NCBI GenBank assembly: GCA_039030395.1
Contig: JBCCEF010000002.1
Span: 372,001-436,000 of the forward strand
Length of the DNA stretch: 64,000 nt
Direction of reading: 5' to 3'
Source of the DNA: Acidobacteriota bacterium
Lineage (GTDB): Bacteria > Acidobacteriota > Thermoanaerobaculia > Multivoradales > JBCCEF01
The notes below the pieces were generated by a model. That model was given only the letters and a program-made list of their open reading frames with translations. It searched no databases and had not been told where the DNA came from. Below are positions 39,385 to 47,444 of the stretch, in pieces (position 1 is the stretch's first letter; every line of letters starts with the position of its first letter). A program made the translations under genes and the position numbers.

Positions 39385-39923
39385 TCAGAGTTCCGGGGCA
39401 ATCAAACCGTAATTGCCGTCCCGCCGCTTGTAGAGCACCTGAAGGCGCTGGGATTCCGCGTCGCGAAACACCAGAAAGTCATTCTTGCTGCTTTCGAGCT
39501 GCAGCGCCGCCTCCTCCACCGCCATCGGTTTGATGCGGAGGTGACTGGAGCGGATGATGCGCGGCCCTTCGTCGGCCTTCATCTCCAGCACGTCCACCGG
39601 CCAGGCGCCGTGGGGAATGGGCTCCGAGCCGCGCCGCCGGTGGTCCTTCAAACGCTCGGCGCCGCGCCGGGCCTGGGTCTCCACCTTGTCCACGACAAGC
39701 TGGACCGCCTCCTCCATCGTGCGAGACTCTTCCCGTGCTTTGAGCAGGCCCATCTTGTGGGTGATGAAGAGTTCGGCGATCTGCCGGTCCTTGTCGATTG
39801 CCAAGGTGACCCGTGCATCTACCGGATCCTGCAAGAACTTCTCGACCTTCTCGAGCTTGCCGTGGTGAATTCTCGAATGCGTTCACTGAGGTGGAAGTGG
39901 CGCCCTACGAATTCGACGTTCAT
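39385..39923 (-). pseudogene. hpf: Ribosome hibernation-promoting factor, long form, frameshifted near codon 22
   Basis: The gene starts at ATG 39923 with MNVEFVGRHFHLSERIREFTT, a normal HPF N-terminus. After 63 bases the frame must shift by one base at about 39858-39861 to continue as KLEKVEKFLQDPVDARVTLA and the full C-terminal domain (RIKPMAVEEAALQLE...NDFLVFRD...RRDGNYGLIAPEL). One base is missing between ACC-ACG-GC and AAG-CTC-GAG. All other parts look intact, so this could be a sequencing or assembly error, a recent mutation, or a frameshift site. Long HPF dimerises ribosomes into 100S particles. Position between rpoN and ptsN is canonical. Confidence 0.85.
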
Positions 39924-39990
39924 CGGCTCCTTTCGCCTATTACGGTGGATCGACTACCTCCGGCGGGAAAAAGGACTGCCCCTGCCTGGG

Positions 39991-40098
39991 ACCGAGCCCG
40001 GAGGGCTCGGCGGCGGCTTGGCCGCCGTGGACGGGGTGAGCCCGAAAAACTTTCTTTTCGGGCGACGGGCGGACCGCGTGCGGGCGCCTAGCCCCCTC
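39991..40098 (+). repeat. Structured repeat module E, copy 2
   Basis: About 108 bp in the rpoN-hpf gap. It carries ACCGAGCCCGG, the GGCGGC/GCCGCC inverted repeat, GGACGGGGTGAG, the hairpin CCCGAAAA-loop-TTTTCGGG (40041-40062) and GGCGCCTAGCCCCCT. It is antiparallel to rpoN/hpf transcription, the same relative orientation as the other copies, and lies next to module F (40110-40159). Confidence 0.8.
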
Positions 40099-40109
40099 AA
40101 AGAGAGAAT

Positions 40110-40159
40110 CTAGCAGGCGTGCTGAATTCATTTTCATCGTCCTTTCAGCCGCCTGCTAG
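40110..40159 (-). repeat. Palindromic module F, copy 2
   Basis: A 50-bp module bounded by CTAGCAG and CTGCTAG, with inner inverted repeat GCTGAA/TTCAGC. Its right end overlaps the last codon of rpoN and provides its TAG stop. It corresponds to the copy after lptE at 6013-6065. Confidence 0.75.
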
Positions 40160-41604
40160 AAAATCTTCTTTCGCTCGGTGGAAGAGGGGATCGACAGCTC
40201 GTCGCGGTATTTGGCGACGGTCCGCCGGGCGATCTGGATTCCTTCCCGGTTGAGAACCCGCATCAACTCGCTGTCGGACAGCGGTTTCTTTGGGTCTTCC
40301 GCGTCAATCATGTGCTGGATCTTGCGCTTGACAGTGAGCGACGAAATGTTTTCGCCGTACTCCCGGTCAATGCCGCTGTGGAAGAAGAACTTCATCGGGA
40401 AGACGCCTCGCGGCGTGTGGATGTACTTGTTCGATACCACTCGGCTGACGGTGGATTCGTGCATGCCGATGTCTTCGGCCACGTCCCGCAAGACCATCGG
40501 ACGCAGGTGATCGATGCCGTGCTCCAGAAACTCCCGCTGCTGGGCGACGATCGAGTTGGCGACCTTGTAGATGGTGCGCTGTCTCTGGTCGAGGCTCTTG
40601 ATCAGCCACAGGGCGGAGCGCATCTTCTCCTTGATGTACTGCTTGGCCTCGGTCTGCGAGGAATCGTGCTTCATCTTTTGGAGCATCGAGCGGTAGGCCC
40701 GGCTCACCCGCAGCCGCGGCAGGCCGTCATCGTTGATCTGGATGACGTACTCGCCGCTGACCCGGTGCACATGGACGTCCGGCTCGATGTAGTGGGCTCG
40801 CTCATTGCCGAAGCGCCGGCCCGGCCGGGTTTCCAGGCTCTTGATGCGGTCGACCGCCGGCTTGAGCTCCTGGAGAGCCACCCCGAGGGTCTTGGCGATG
40901 GCCGGGAACTGGCGCTTGAGGAAAGCCTGCCAGTGATCGCGCACCATTTGGTAGGCCAGCGAATCTTCGCCTTCCTCCTGCCGCTGGAGCTGAAGCAGCA
41001 AGCTCTCCCGCAGATCCCGACAGGCGATGCCGGGCGGGTCGAAGGAGCGTACTCGATCGAGGGCCGCCAGCACATCTTCTTCCCGGTAACCCTCGTCGTC
41101 CCGTTCGAAGCCGGAGTCGCAGAGCTCCTCGAGGGTGGCGACCAGAAAGCCCTCAGGATTGAGATTGCCGATAATCACCTCGGCGATTTCCCGTTCGATG
41201 GGTTCCGTCTCGGCCATGTGGAGCTGCCACAGGAGGTGATCGTAGAGGTCCGGCTCGACGGTGAGGTTGTTTTCCGGCCGGAAGTCCTCGCGGTGCTCTC
41301 GCATCGAGGGATAGCCGCCGCTCTCCCAGGTTTCGCCGAAGAAGGCATCGAGATCGATGTTTTCGATCGAGTCGCCCTCTTCGACCTGCCCCTCCTTGGC
41401 CTCTTCGGCCTCGGCCTCTTTCTTGTCCTCGGCTTCCTGGCGGATCTCCATATCTTCGAGGACCGGATTCTCCACCAGCTCCTGGGTGACCAGGGTCTCC
41501 AGCTCCATGCGCGTCATCTGCAGAAGCTTGATCGCCTGCTGGAGCGACGGCGTCATCACCAGCTTTTGCGACAGCTTGAGCGATAGCTTTTGCTCTAGCG
41601 CCAT
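40156..41604 (-). CDS. rpoN: RNA polymerase sigma-54 factor
   Basis: A 482-residue RpoN. Region I is Gln/Leu-rich (LSQKLVMTPSLQQAIKLLQM), followed by an acidic region II (about 55-95) and the core-binding and DNA-binding parts. These include ESTVSRVVSNKYIHTPRGVFPMKFFF and the RpoN box ARRTVAKYRDEL near the C-terminus. The start at 41604 (MALEQKLSL) gives normal length. Its TAG stop is embedded in repeat module F. lptB lies upstream and hpf downstream, as in proteobacteria. Confidence 0.96.
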   Translation of the reverse strand: MALEQKLSLKLSQKLVMTPSLQQAIKLLQMTRMELETLVTQELVENPVLEDMEIRQEAEDKKEAEAEEAKEGQVEEGDSIENIDLDAFFGETWESGGYPSMREHREDFRPENNLTVEPDLYDHLLWQLHMAETEPIEREIAEVIIGNLNPEGFLVATLEELCDSGFERDDEGYREEDVLAALDRVRSFDPPGIACRDLRESLLLQLQRQEEGEDSLAYQMVRDHWQAFLKRQFPAIAKTLGVALQELKPAVDRIKSLETRPGRRFGNERAHYIEPDVHVHRVSGEYVIQINDDGLPRLRVSRAYRSMLQKMKHDSSQTEAKQYIKEKMRSALWLIKSLDQRQRTIYKVANSIVAQQREFLEHGIDHLRPMVLRDVAEDIGMHESTVSRVVSNKYIHTPRGVFPMKFFFHSGIDREYGENISSLTVKRKIQHMIDAEDPKKPLSDSELMRVLNREGIQIARRTVAKYRDELSIPSSTERKKIF

Positions 41605-41737
41605 GGGAAGGGACTCTTGTCGCGGTACCAATCCACCGAACCATGACCTGAAGAGGTCGTGATCCAGCCGGCCGAGGAGGCTCCGGGAGGGGTCGCCTGC
41701 AGCGGCTCGGGATTCATACGGGTTGTCGGACGGAGGG

Positions 41738-42478
41738 TCAGAGCTGGAACTCCTCACCCAGGTAGATCTTGCGCACTTGGGGGTCCCGGGAGAGGTCGTC
41801 GGGGGCTCCGGAACGCAGGATGCCACCGCTGTTGATGATATAAGCGCGATCAGTTATTTTCAATGTTTCCCGCACGTTATGGTCCGTGATCAAGATTCCG
41901 ATGCCCATCGTTTTCAGGTGCCGAATAATACCCTGGATGTCGAGCACGGCGATGGGGTCGATGCCGGCGAAGGGTTCGTCCAGCAGGATGTACCAGGGGT
42001 TGATCACCAGCGCCCGGGCAATCTCCACCCGCCGCCGCTCACCGCCGGAGAGGGCATAGCCGGGGCTCTTGCGAACCTTGGCGAGTCCGAACTCTTGGAT
42101 CAACTGGTCGATACGGCGCTCCTGCTCGGCATGCGCCAGGTCGAGGGTCTCGAAGATGCAGCGCAGATTGTCCTCGACGCTCATCTTGCGAAAAATCGAC
42201 GGCTCCTGTGGCAGGTAGCTGATGCCGCGCTGGGCGCGCAAGTACATCGGCAGGTCGGTGATCTCGTCGTCGCCCAGAAACACCTGGCCGGCGTCCGGCG
42301 GGGTCAGGCCTACCACCATGTAGAAGGTGGTGGTCTTGCCGGCGCCGTTGGGCCCCAGCAGGCCGACGATCTCGCCGGGACCCACCTCGATAGAGACGTC
42401 CTCGACCACCGCCCGGGCGCGGTAGACCTTGCGCAGGCTCTCCGTCCGCAGCACCTTGGTCGGCCGCTCACCGCTCAT
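41738..42478 (-). CDS. lptB: LPS export ABC transporter ATPase LptB
   Basis: A 246-residue ATPase. Walker A is [20 protein letters not shown], the signature is [15 protein letters not shown], and Walker B is [14 protein letters not shown]. It energises the LptB2FG complex that extracts LPS. It overlaps the LptC/A gene by 4 bp. Its permease partner would be the fused LptF-LptG at 25582-27981. Confidence 0.95.
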   Translation of the reverse strand: MSGERPTKVLRTESLRKVYRARAVVEDVSIEVGPGEIVGLLGPNGAGKTTTFYMVVGLTPPDAGQVFLGDDEITDLPMYLRAQRGISYLPQEPSIFRKMSVEDNLRCIFETLDLAHAEQERRIDQLIQEFGLAKVRKSPGYALSGGERRRVEIARALVINPWYILLDEPFAGIDPIAVLDIQGIIRHLKTMGIGILITDHNVRETLKITDRAYIINSGGILRSGAPDDLSRDPQVRKIYLGEEFQL

Positions 42479-44523
42479 CGCTCCCCTTCTCCGCCGGTTC
42501 CATCGGCTACTGCATCCGTCGGCACGACCGGCGCCGTGGGCTGCGATTCGTCCGTCGCCATCACCCGTCCGCGACCGCCCTCGATGTCATAGACCACCCG
42601 CCTGCCTTCGACCTCCGCGCCGTCTCCCTTGATCAGCTTCGCCGGATCGCCGCGCAAGTCGATGGTCTTCGCCACCAGATCATAGTAGGCCCGGGAGCCC
42701 TCGGCGCGGTGATCGCTCGCCGGGTCGACCAGCCGCACGTTGTCCACACAGGTCATCGATTCCGCTTCGCCGGACTCCGTCAGGGCCAGGTCGAGGGCGC
42801 GGCAGGCCAGGGTGCGGCCGCCTTGCTGGGTTCGCACCTGGCCGCGGTAGCGCAACTCGCCCGCAGCTTGCCGGTACTCGACCTGGCGCGAGGTCACTTC
42901 CACCGGCGCCTGCCCAGAGGCGGAGTCCACCCACAAGGTCTTGACGGAACCGCGGCCGGTCAGCACGTCGCCGCCGCCCTGCGGCTCCGCATCCACCCGC
43001 AACTCGTCGGCGAGCAATAAGCTGCTGCCCCGCCAGGCGCGGGCCTTGCCGCGGAACATCGCCGCCCGGGGCTCGTCGCGGAAGAAGGCTTCGGCGGACT
43101 CCACCCGCACCGGCCCCTCCTCTTCGCCGCCGCCGAGAGGCGTGTCCCCAAAACCCAGTTCCTCGGAATTCTCGAACTCGCAGACCACGCCGCCATCGGC
43201 GTGCAGCAGACCGTTGGTGCGGTTGTAGGTCAAACGCGGCGCTTCGAGCCGACCGCGTTCGGAAAGGGCGACCGCCGGCTCACCGAAGAGTTCCGCCGCG
43301 GCGCCTTCCTCGCTGTAGACCAGCCGGTCGCCGGTGGCCTCGGTGGTGGGGTCTTTGAGCACCACGTCCGGGCCGGCGGTCAACTCGCGCAGCTCGCCCT
43401 CGACGTCGAAGGTGGCCCGCAACCGGTCTCCGTCGATCTGCCGTAGCGGGGTGTTGTCGTCGCCGACGAGGGTTTCCACCAGATGCGGGCGGCCGAAGGC
43501 TTCCACGTAGCGTCCAGCGGGTCCCTGGAAACGCGCCACCAGGTACGAGGCGTCGAGGGTCTGGATGGTACCGGCGGTGCTGCGGGAGATGAGGGTGGCG
43601 CGCTCCACCGGAGTGCCTTCCAGCTCGATGCTCGCCGGCTCGGTGCCGGCTTCGTTCATCACTACCGACACGCTGCGGCCGGTGAAGCGAAGGTCCGTCG
43701 GCAGTTCGCCGGAGGCGACGGCGGGGGTGCTGGCCGGCAGCCAGTGACCGGAGACGTCCCAGCGGGCGCGCAGGAAGGTCAGGCGCGATTCGTCTTCCGA
43801 GAGAAAGGCGTTCACCCGACCGCCGCGCAGCAGATTGGGTCCCTGCTTGAGAATCACGTTGCCGGTGGCTCGAATCTGCTGCCGGGGCCGCTCCAGGTAC
43901 AGGTTCTGCGCGGTGAGAATGATCGGCGCCACTTCCTGCTGGCCGGTCAGGCGGACGTTGCCGGAGAGGGTCAGGAGGTCCTGTGGGAACAGCACCCGCA
44001 GGCGGTCGCCCCGGCCCTGGTAGACGCCGCCGAGGGTGAACACCACGGGGCTGATGCTCTCCGCCAGACGACCGCGGTTCTTGAGCAGTAGGCCGTCGCA
44101 GGTGAGGGTCATGCCCTCCGGGCCGCTCAGGCGCACATTGCCTGTGAGACGCGCATCGCGGGTGCCGTAGTCGAAGTTCGCCTCGTCGGCGAACACGTGG
44201 TAGGCCACCTGATCCTCATCGAAAAAGGTCAGATGGACCCCGTCCAGCAATACTTTCTGGCCGTCTCGCACCCGCACCGACTCGCCGGCGATGTGGAAGA
44301 CCTTGCGGTCCTTCTCGCTCTGGGTGAACTCGAAGCCTTCGCCGAGGAGGGTGGTGTCGCCGGAGGGTCCCGCCGTGGCCTCTTCCGTCGGTGAAGCGAC
44401 GGGCAGCTCATCGCTGCTGCGGCCCGCTGCGAAGAGCCAAACCAGGGCGGCCAGCAACACCAGTCCCAGAAGGAGGACCAAGCGGCGCAAGCGCGAAAAA
44501 TAGCTGGAGGTAGGGGACGCCAT
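42475..44523 (-). CDS. Fused LptC-LptA-like LPS transport bridge protein
   Basis: A 682-residue protein with one N-terminal membrane helix ([18 protein letters not shown], about 15-32) and an LptC-like beginning ([39 protein letters not shown]). OstA/LptA-like beta-strand repeats follow throughout ([75 protein letters not shown]). LptC and LptA are normally separate proteins of about 190 and 180 residues. Here one large anchored protein could span the periplasm. It overlaps lptB. Confidence 0.82.
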   Translation of the reverse strand: MASPTSSYFSRLRRLVLLLGLVLLAALVWLFAAGRSSDELPVASPTEEATAGPSGDTTLLGEGFEFTQSEKDRKVFHIAGESVRVRDGQKVLLDGVHLTFFDEDQVAYHVFADEANFDYGTRDARLTGNVRLSGPEGMTLTCDGLLLKNRGRLAESISPVVFTLGGVYQGRGDRLRVLFPQDLLTLSGNVRLTGQQEVAPIILTAQNLYLERPRQQIRATGNVILKQGPNLLRGGRVNAFLSEDESRLTFLRARWDVSGHWLPASTPAVASGELPTDLRFTGRSVSVVMNEAGTEPASIELEGTPVERATLISRSTAGTIQTLDASYLVARFQGPAGRYVEAFGRPHLVETLVGDDNTPLRQIDGDRLRATFDVEGELRELTAGPDVVLKDPTTEATGDRLVYSEEGAAAELFGEPAVALSERGRLEAPRLTYNRTNGLLHADGGVVCEFENSEELGFGDTPLGGGEEEGPVRVESAEAFFRDEPRAAMFRGKARAWRGSSLLLADELRVDAEPQGGGDVLTGRGSVKTLWVDSASGQAPVEVTSRQVEYRQAAGELRYRGQVRTQQGGRTLACRALDLALTESGEAESMTCVDNVRLVDPASDHRAEGSRAYYDLVAKTIDLRGDPAKLIKGDGAEVEGRRVVYDIEGGRGRVMATDESQPTAPVVPTDAVADGTGGEGER

Positions 44524-44606
44524 GGAGGGCCTATTCTATGGCCTGAGAGTGCGCTTCCGGCCGGTCCTGACTCTAGCACCCTGCAAGGGTTGCACCAACC
44601 TGCCCG

Positions 44607-46301
44607 TCAGCCGTGGAAGGCCGCCGGGCGCACGTCGATCAACCGCAGGACCGGACCGTTGCGATAGCGGTCGCGCTCCAGATAGCCCAGCGCCTCGAAG
44701 GCGGTCTCCAGCTCCCCCTTGCGGTCGCGCCACCGCCAGCCGATCAGCTCGAGCCGTCCGCCGTCCTCGCCGCGGGCGACGGCGGACAGGTGATCGTTCT
44801 CCTTGCCGAAGATGCGTGGCGCGCCGACCAGCTCCATCGGGCCGACCCGCAACAGGGGCCGCGAATTGCTCTGGCCGAAAGGCTCCAGCGCTTCGAGGCG
44901 AGCGAGGAACGATCCGTCCACCGCCTCCGTAGGGAGTTCCAGCTCGTAGCGATGGCGCGGCCGCAGCAGGTCCTCCGGCCAGTCCTCTTCGGCCTTCGCT
45001 TCCCACTCCGCGCGCAGGTCTGCGAGGGCGGCGAGGGGTACCGTCATGCCCACCGCCTGGGCGTGGCCGCCGAAACGGGTCAGGCGCTCCTGCCAGGCGG
45101 AGAGGAAGCGGTGGATCTCGATGCCCGGCACGCTGCGGCCGGACCCCACCGCGCGATCTTCCTCTTCCGCCAGCAGCAGCGTCGGCCGGTGCAGTTCCCG
45201 GGCGATGCGGCCGGCGGCGATGCCGAGCACCCCCTTGTGCCAGGTGGCGTCCCAGGCCACGGCGATGGCCGGCAGGGGATCGCGCTGCCGCAGGCGCTCC
45301 AGGGCCTCTTCGAAGACCCGCCGCTCCTCTGCCTGGCGGGAGCGATTCCAGCGGTCCAGTTCTTCGGCCAACTGCTGGGCACGACGGCGGTCGCGGGCAA
45401 GCAATAGCTCCAGGGCGCTGGCGGCGTCGTCCAGGCGACCGGCGGCGTTGAGCCGGGGACCGATGCGGAAGCCGACGTCCGAGGCGTCGAAGGGCGGCTT
45501 GATCCCCGCCACCTTGAACAAGGCCTGGAGCCCCGGCGACGGCGTGCGTCCCAGCTCCGCCAGTCCGAGGGCGGCGATCACCCGGTTTTCGCCGGTGAGG
45601 GGCACCAGATCCGCGATGGTGCCGAGGCAGGCGATGCGCAGCAGCGCCTCGATGGGAACCTGCCGCCCGCAACGCTCCGCCACGCCCAGGGCCAGCTTGA
45701 AGGCCAAACCCACCCCGGCGAGGTCCGGAAACGGGTACTCACAGCCCTCCTGCCGGGGATTGACCAGCACCGCCGACGGCGGCAGTTCCTCGCCGGGCAG
45801 GTGATGGTCGGTGATGATCACGTCGACCTCCCGCTCGCTGGCGGCGTCGATGGCGTCCGTCGACGATACCCCGCAGTCCACCGTCACGATCACCGAGCAG
45901 CCCAGCTCCACCGCCTTTTCGACGTGCACCGGCTGGAAGCCATAGCCCTCCTTCAGCCGGTGCGGCAGGATCTCGTGGGCGGTCAGGCCGCAAGCCCGCA
46001 GCACCGCCAGCAAGAGCGCCGTGGCGGACACGCCGTCGACGTCGTAGTCGCCGACGATGGCGACCGCTTCGCCGGCATCCCGCGCCAGCACCAGCCGGTC
46101 CGCCGCCTCATCGAGGCCGGCGAGGAGAAAGGGATCGTGTAGATGATCGAGGGAGGGATTGAGAAAGCGTGCGGCCTCGGCGGCGTCCGCCACCCCGCGC
46201 CGTGCCAGCAGCTCCGCCATCCAGGCAGGGATTCCCGGAGATTCCAGCGCCGAGGCGTGCTCCGGTGTGGAAGCCGGCAGCCACTCCGCGCGGTCAGTCA
46301 T
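44607..46301 (-). CDS. recJ: Single-stranded-DNA-specific exonuclease RecJ
   Basis: A 564-residue DHH-family 5'-3' exonuclease. Motifs are VAIVGDYDVDGVSATALLL, VTVDCGVSSTDAID, DVIITDHHLPGEELP (DHH), IGPRLNAAGRLDDA, and in the DHHA1 domain RFGGHAQAVGMTV. The OB-fold C-terminal part covers about 455-560. It acts in recombinational repair. It lies 83 bp upstream of the LptC/A gene and 15 bp after accA. Confidence 0.95.
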   Translation of the reverse strand: MTDRAEWLPASTPEHASALESPGIPAWMAELLARRGVADAAEAARFLNPSLDHLHDPFLLAGLDEAADRLVLARDAGEAVAIVGDYDVDGVSATALLLAVLRACGLTAHEILPHRLKEGYGFQPVHVEKAVELGCSVIVTVDCGVSSTDAIDAASEREVDVIITDHHLPGEELPPSAVLVNPRQEGCEYPFPDLAGVGLAFKLALGVAERCGRQVPIEALLRIACLGTIADLVPLTGENRVIAALGLAELGRTPSPGLQALFKVAGIKPPFDASDVGFRIGPRLNAAGRLDDAASALELLLARDRRRAQQLAEELDRWNRSRQAEERRVFEEALERLRQRDPLPAIAVAWDATWHKGVLGIAAGRIARELHRPTLLLAEEEDRAVGSGRSVPGIEIHRFLSAWQERLTRFGGHAQAVGMTVPLAALADLRAEWEAKAEEDWPEDLLRPRHRYELELPTEAVDGSFLARLEALEPFGQSNSRPLLRVGPMELVGAPRIFGKENDHLSAVARGEDGGRLELIGWRWRDRKGELETAFEALGYLERDRYRNGPVLRLIDVRPAAFHG

Positions 46302-46316
46302 GGAATCCAGGCGCCG

Positions 46317-47273
46317 TTAGTCTTCGGTGAAATGACCTAGCTTACGGAAGCGCTGGTAGCGCTGGTCGAGCCTTTCATCGACGGACAGGGCCGACACCTC
46401 GTCGAGGGATCGCTCCAGCATGTCCCCCACCCGCCGGCAGGCATCCGCCGGATCCGTGTGGGCGCCGCCGATGGGTTCTTCGACCACCTCGTCCACCACC
46501 CCCAGGGCCAGCAGATCCGGCGCCGTCACCTTCAGGGCCTCGGCGGCCTCGGGCTTCTTGTTTTGGTCCTTCCACAGGATGGCGGCGCAGCCTTCCGGCG
46601 AGATCACCGAATAGATGGCGTATTCGAGCATCGCCACCCGATCGCCCACCCCGAGGGCCAGGGCACCGCCGCTGCCGCCCTCGCCGGTGATGGTGGCGAG
46701 GATGGGCACCTTGAGGCTGGCCATCTCGATCAGGTTGCGGGCGATGGCTTCCGCCTGGCCGCGCTCCTCGGCGCCGATGCCCGGGTAGGCGCCGGCGGTG
46801 TCGATCAGGGTCAGCACCGGCAGGCCGAACTTTTCCGCCAGGCGCATCACCCGCAGCGCCTTGCGGTAGCCCTCCGGCCGCGGCTGGCCGAAATTGCGCC
46901 GGATGCGCTCCTTGGTGTCGCGCCCTTTCTCGTGCCCGACCACCGCCACGGAGCGTCCCCGGAAGGTGCCGAAGCCGGCGACGATGGCCGCGTCGTCGGA
47001 GAACGCGCGGTCGCCGTGGACTTCCATCCAGTCGGTCAGCAGATGTTCGACGTAGTCGAGGGTATACGGCCGGTCCGGATGCCGCGCCACCTGCGTCTTC
47101 TGCCAGCGATTGAGCTTGCCGTAGACGTCCTTGGTCGCCTTCTTGAGCTGGTTTCGCAGGCGGTCCAGTTCCTTGTCGTGGCCGGGCATGGCCTCGAGTT
47201 CGTCGATCCGCTGACGCAGATCGAGCAAGGGGTCTTCGAAGGAAGCGGCGAGGGGCTGCATGAGGGAGAGCAA
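46317..47273 (-). CDS. accA: Acetyl-CoA carboxylase carboxyltransferase subunit alpha
   Basis: A 318-residue AccA. Landmarks are DPLLDLRQRIDELE near the N-terminus, RPYTLDYVEHLLTDWMEVHGDRAFSDD, GRDTKERIRRNFG, LTLIDTAGAYPGIGAEERGQAEAIA, and ITGEGGSGGALALGVGD, which forms the acyl-CoA oxyanion region. With AccD it transfers carboxyl from biotin to acetyl-CoA in fatty acid synthesis. accD is not in this window. recJ follows after 15 bp. Confidence 0.96.
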   Translation of the reverse strand: MLSLMQPLAASFEDPLLDLRQRIDELEAMPGHDKELDRLRNQLKKATKDVYGKLNRWQKTQVARHPDRPYTLDYVEHLLTDWMEVHGDRAFSDDAAIVAGFGTFRGRSVAVVGHEKGRDTKERIRRNFGQPRPEGYRKALRVMRLAEKFGLPVLTLIDTAGAYPGIGAEERGQAEAIARNLIEMASLKVPILATITGEGGSGGALALGVGDRVAMLEYAIYSVISPEGCAAILWKDQNKKPEAAEALKVTAPDLLALGVVDEVVEEPIGGAHTDPADACRRVGDMLERSLDEVSALSVDERLDQRYQRFRKLGHFTED

Positions 47274-47274
47274 G

Positions 47275-47289
47275 GTAGCAGACTGCTAC
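47275..47289. repeat. Short hairpin resembling the ends of module F
   Basis: GTAGCA-GAC-TGCTAC, a perfect 6-bp stem with a 3-base loop, directly ahead of the accA start codon. It recalls the TAGCAG/CTGCTA ends of module F but lacks the rest of the element. Confidence 0.35.
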
Positions 47290-47444
47290 CCGAGGCGCAA
47301 GCAAGTCGCACCGCTGTCCGAGGCACGGAAGAGCCGGTCCAGAGGGAGGTCAGAGCGCGCCCCGCCACCGCGCCCGGCGCGCCGGGCGCAGGGCCACCGA
47401 AGAGGGAAACTCCGCGGCGGCCCACGGTGGCTCCAGCCTCGCCG

